Origin: Chromobotia macracanthus
Lineage: Eukaryota; Chordata; Actinopteri; Cypriniformes; Botiidae
Assembly: GCA_036877525.1 (NCBI GenBank)
Contig: JAZGTH010000005.1
Span: 11,771,001 to 11,835,000 of the forward strand
DNA length: 64,000 nt
Direction: 5' to 3'
A program made the translations under genes and the position numbers. The stretch's first letter is position 1. The number at the start of each line of letters is the position of its first letter. Positions 59,801 through 64,000 of this stretch are shown piece after piece. The notes under the pieces are model-generated. The model was not told the DNA's origin, did not search any database, and saw only the letters and a program-made list of their open reading frames with translations.

Positions 59801-62800
59801 GAATAGGCCATAGTGGGGGTTAGCCACACACTTTCAAGTCTCTCTCTCTTGCTCTCACTCCCTCTCTCTCTTTTCTCTCTCTCTCTCTGTACCCCCCTCT
59901 TTTCCAATATATCTGCTCTCTTTCCTTTCTTACTTTCTCTTTCCTCTTTGTTTCCATGTCTCCTCCTCCTTTCTTGTTCTTTGTCATCATTGTACTCTGC
60001 GAAAGCAGAGAAAAGTTCACCCATCTACAAACTGGATTGTGTCAAACTACAGGAGCTAGTGTTTTCTTCAGAAATTAATCTCAGTCAGTTTTAGAGAGTT
60101 CTTGATATGATAAACATGGTTTGTAGGAATCAGTTTCTTTGATTCTCAGTAGTGTAATATATGCTGTTGGTGTGAGGGGACTACACAATGGTACATCGTA
60201 AGCTTCTGTAAGCATGCTATATGGGCTAAAACACTGCAGGTTTTTTGGCAGAGTGACAGATTGCGAATCTTTCCTGCCCCCTGCCAAGGCTGCATGACAA
60301 GGTCTTGAAGCACCGTTGGGAAAATGAAATGAAACCACAAAGGGAATGTCATAAACGTTCTCATCTGTTTAGATCATTCGCTTTAAAGATTGGAAGACAA
60401 GTTCATAGTGCTCAAATAGAATGAATGTATAAGCCCATACTGTAACCTGACAGAGAAAGATGAATAAAGTACTTTACTGTGCATGAATGTGAAGACTATA
60501 CTGCAGACTGAGGAGAAATGAAGTATATACTTTTTCCATCAGAAGTATGGAACAGCTGTTTATAAAGATTTTGTCAATAGCAGTGCTGGATAATATGGGC
60601 ACACTACAACTGATTATGCCTCCTGCTTTGTCTTTAACTGTGTAGATATAGATTTGTGTCATATATAACAGTGAATATTAATGTCAGTGTTGTATTTAGG
60701 GGAAAAAGGACAATACTTCTTCCTGATACAAAGTTGGCGTAGGAACTCCGGGACAAACTCTTGGGTTGGGAGAATATTTATTACTATATCTCAAAGCTTT
60801 TAAAGAGCCACTGTCTGTCTACCATTTTGAGTGTGGTTTGGTTTTCATGTATGCTGCTAAAATGCAGCATTGTTAATCTTTGTTGAATGTGATGAGCTTT
60901 ACCATGACCTGCATGCAAACAGAAGGAAGCAGATTCTTAAGCTGGTATGCCCTGAATGTTTCTCATGAACCTGTGCTTGCAGTTGTTTGTGCTGTTACCT
61001 TTCTCCAAACACCACTGTTGAAAATACAGAAGCATGTAGTTTTCGGTTGCAATGTTAGCTGAAAACTGTTCAAGCAATTGTACAAGAATATGAATGGACC
61101 AAATAGCTTATTTTTAGGCACGTTTGATTTGTCTGTTTTTGGCACCAACATTCAGAAATCTATTGAACAAAAAATCTGGATTGCGAGTAGCTTATCAGGA
61201 CCTTGCGTCTCTTATGACAGTCGTGCCCTACTAAGTGAAGATGAAGACCTCTTGAGAGACAAGAACGGACAGCACTGCTCCTGGATTCTGTGGTGGATTG
61301 CAAAGCTTCATCATACCTTTCCTTATCTTTCCCAGCACTGAAATGGCTGCTTGGATTCATTGGTGTCCTGCTCTAGGGAGAAAAAAAATGAAATTTGAAC
61401 TGACTGAGCATGCTCAGTGTACATTTTATCAAGGCTCGACCAACAGAGGGAGCCTCTGGGTCACATGATCAACAAGCCGGTTGAATGCTTGCATGCGGGA
61501 GGAGAAGAGAAAAGAGGAGCAGTCAGCTCAAAGCTCTTTCTCCATCGGAGGCCAGTGTTTGAAAGCAGGTATGATGCAGATGGTGGAGCAATTTTAATAG
61601 CAAGATGCTTTGGTTCTTCATCTCGTGCTTTTGAGTGGACATCGTTTGAGGATCATCTACTTGATTCCTTGTGTTTTGTCATCTCTTTCTCATCTCTGTG
61701 GTCACATTTGGTCCATTGAGGAGCACTTGTTCCTCTGATGTTCAGAGGAGTGGAACGCTCTAAAATATGACAGAAATATGACGTCCTGTCATCATCTTGA
61801 GCTTTGAGCCGGTGATGTAGTGATCTGGCCCTCTCAGGTGAAACAAGACCTGCTTGAAGATCTCAACAGTAGCTTTTCCTTCATTTATAAAGGTTACATG
61901 GATGTTGAAATGCGGCCTTGGCTTGGTTTCTTAAAGATGAAGAACTAAGACATTGATTTTGTCTCTGGTCAGATGGTTGTATCTTGTGCTTAACATTTAA
62001 TTGAGGATTGTTTCATCTATAAATACTGGACAGCAAACAAGTTGTAGTCTGTGTATGCTTGCACCTCATTTTAAGTAGCCTGTGTGTAAATGGTCTCTTG
62101 TATTCTGTGGTCTGCCTGTTTTTCTTCTTTATAGGTCTGGATGAGGAGAATCTTAGAGGCCTCTGTAAAGATTGGTGACCTTGTAAAATCGTCTGTGTTC
62201 TGAATGGCTTACTGCATACTTGCACAGTGTATACTGTGTACTACTTAGTGCCTACTAGTTTTTAAAGGCTTTATACATTATACAAAGTTAAATGTGTTAC
62301 ATTGTTGTCACATGACTTCATCAAGTGACAATGCTTAATAATTTAAAAAAGTGCCACCCAGTTGTCATCCTAACCATTTTGCATTGGTTATTTTGCATTG
62401 CATTGTAGGAAGTACTACTCATCATGGTCTGCTCTCTGGTGTACTGCTTATTTGGCCAAACACAGTAGGTCATTTGGGTATACCACTCATACAGAATGTT
62501 TGCATACTATGAATAGTATATATAATGTATACTGCATATAATGTAAGCGTTGTATGCTATTTCAAACATAGTCAAAGTGTTCAGGAAGAAAATAAGTATT
62601 CAGGCCCGGGCCTGTTGAGAGATCTTAGGTTGCCAGTGTGAGGAGACTTGATCACAGTACAGATACAAAATAAAAAAGCTTAGTTTGCTTTTCAGTAATA
62701 ATTAGTTTTCAGCAGGTTTTGTAAGAAGACTTTGTCAACTTTGAAAAGAATGTGGCTCTTTTATTTTGTCCTTTTTTTTGTTTTCTTGGCATTTTTATGT

Positions 62801-64000
62801 CTCCAGATGTGGGTGACGTAATCAGATTGACTGATTTTGTCTTGGGTTAGTTACACATATTTTGGCTTCATTTTGTGTAATAAAGTCCTTTCCTGTTTAG
62901 TACGTATATGAATAGCAGAGTTGTTGTAGTCTTGGTTTATTTAGCTTAATTGTGGCTTATTTCTGCGGATTGGCCTGTTCTGTGGTTGGTATGTTGGTGT
63001 CTTCATTGATTGTCATTCATGTATGAGTTACACTACTGCTGATATGTGGTACGCTCGTACGACGTTTCGTTGCACACGTCATTGGATATTAAACTGAAAT
63101 GAATGTGGGAATAATTTTTAGCTGTCTCGGATTTCATGGGTCCTACTTATGTTACAGTTGATGCTATGTCTTAGCTTTGGATTCATCTGTTAGAAAGAAA
63201 CCCTGTATTACAATTTGTTGTGGGGTTTTGCTGTTTAGGAAATTGACTTTACTGTAGATGCATTTTGAACTCTGAGATGACACAACCCGCATCACCATGT
63301 TCCTCTAATTTCAAAGCTGAGATCATTAGAATCGAGTCTTAAAAATGCTGCCAGGGTTCTTGTTAGAGAAACGCTGATTATATATGTGTGTAATGGAAAA
63401 ACCTGCCTATAACTGTGGCTGAAAGTTTGCTCTTTCCATGGGCACTACAGTATATGATTAAACAATATCCCAGAATCCCGCTCAGCTTTGACAGAACGAT
63501 AAGCTGCTTTATTCTGCTGTACTGTAGCAGGTATTTATTTGTGCAGCAAAACTGATGTCAGATAGCTAAGCAGGTGATCTCCAGAGATGATCATCTCCAT
63601 CTTCCATATAGAAATATATCTGTTGATATGCATGTAGAATCTTTCAGCAGTGTACAATTGAGTTATTTAATACAAATTCAGTTTTTGGTCATTAATTAAG
63701 TCTAGATTCTTGACCTGAATGTTAGAATAGGTTGATTGGCGCAGATGAATGTTGAATTGTGATCACTAATCTCCCAAAATTTCAATCCAGTGGCCCTTTT
63801 ATCCATAGAAATAAAATTCTTCATCTGGCTCATTGTGTCAGGAAACAGTCTGGTTACAACATGGTGGATCGGACACAGGCCCTTCCCTCTCGTGTCCTCC
63901 ACTGAGCATGCTCCATCTCTGGCCTGTAGGGGGCCATGTTCTCTTTCAATGAGAGGAATGTGGGAGATGATGTCGGTTTCCTACAGCTCAGAGCCTCTTC

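Larger units (their letters stand above)
54401..64000 (+). other. First intron of the probable ehmt1 gene
   Basis: No further coding exon was recognised. It holds an (ATT)n run at 55780-55826, ATTTATATG repeats at 55010-55050, a SINE, a CTCF-like motif, and copies of the palindrome CTGAGCATGCTCAG. The rest is AT-rich noncoding DNA. Confidence 0.5.

Overview
The window is vertebrate nuclear DNA, almost certainly from a teleost and probably a cyprinid or close relative. Genes have many short exons with GT-AG introns. Noncoding DNA is AT-rich, with long dinucleotide microsatellites, tRNA-derived SINEs, and a short inverted-repeat element carrying the 'GTTCACCC ... TCATGTCATTCCAAACCTGTA' type of sequence that is very common in carp-family genomes. 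All recognisable genes lie on the + strand.

Layout. (1) About 94-4264: the last 12 coding exons of a ULK1-type autophagy kinase; its kinase domain lies off the left edge. A long 3' UTR reaches a poly(A) signal near 6804. (2) 7407-8900: pieces of noc4l (ribosome biogenesis). One N-terminal and three C-terminal blocks are present, but the roughly 300-residue middle of the protein is missing. (3) 9966-10694: phpt1, complete in 3 exons. (4) 11950-22625: mamdc4, complete in 28 exons, with a signal peptide, LDL-receptor class A modules, six MAM modules and one membrane segment. (5) 26358-27895: a glutamine synthetase paralogue whose catalytic residues are largely destroyed although the frame is open throughout. 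(6) 29126-50258: arrdc1, complete in 8 exons, with a 13.8 kb first intron that holds a striking minisatellite. (7) 54380-54400 onward: a CpG-rich promoter and a seven-codon first exon, best explained as ehmt1, followed by 9.6 kb of first intron.

By remembered human gene order, ulk1/noc4l match 12q24.33, while phpt1-mamdc4 and arrdc1-ehmt1 match 9q34.3. The window therefore spans a junction of two human-defined blocks, and noc4l, the damaged gene, sits at that junction. The genes do not form one pathway. Several act in membrane trafficking or degradation: ULK1 starts autophagy, MAMDC4 is an apical endosomal glycoprotein, and ARRDC1 drives ubiquitin-linked vesicle budding.

Most interesting points: a conserved but apparently dead glutamine synthetase with an exact in-frame loss of its arginine loop; a roughly 18-copy minisatellite in arrdc1 intron 1 whose unit carries a palindromic GTCACGTGAC (CLEAR/E-box) site and a CRE-like site; a noc4l gene without its centre; (CT)n tracts grown directly against three 3' splice sites; and two near-perfect fold-back sequences. 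All exon borders were read by eye from frame and splice signals. Comparisons with human proteins come from memory, not from a search.
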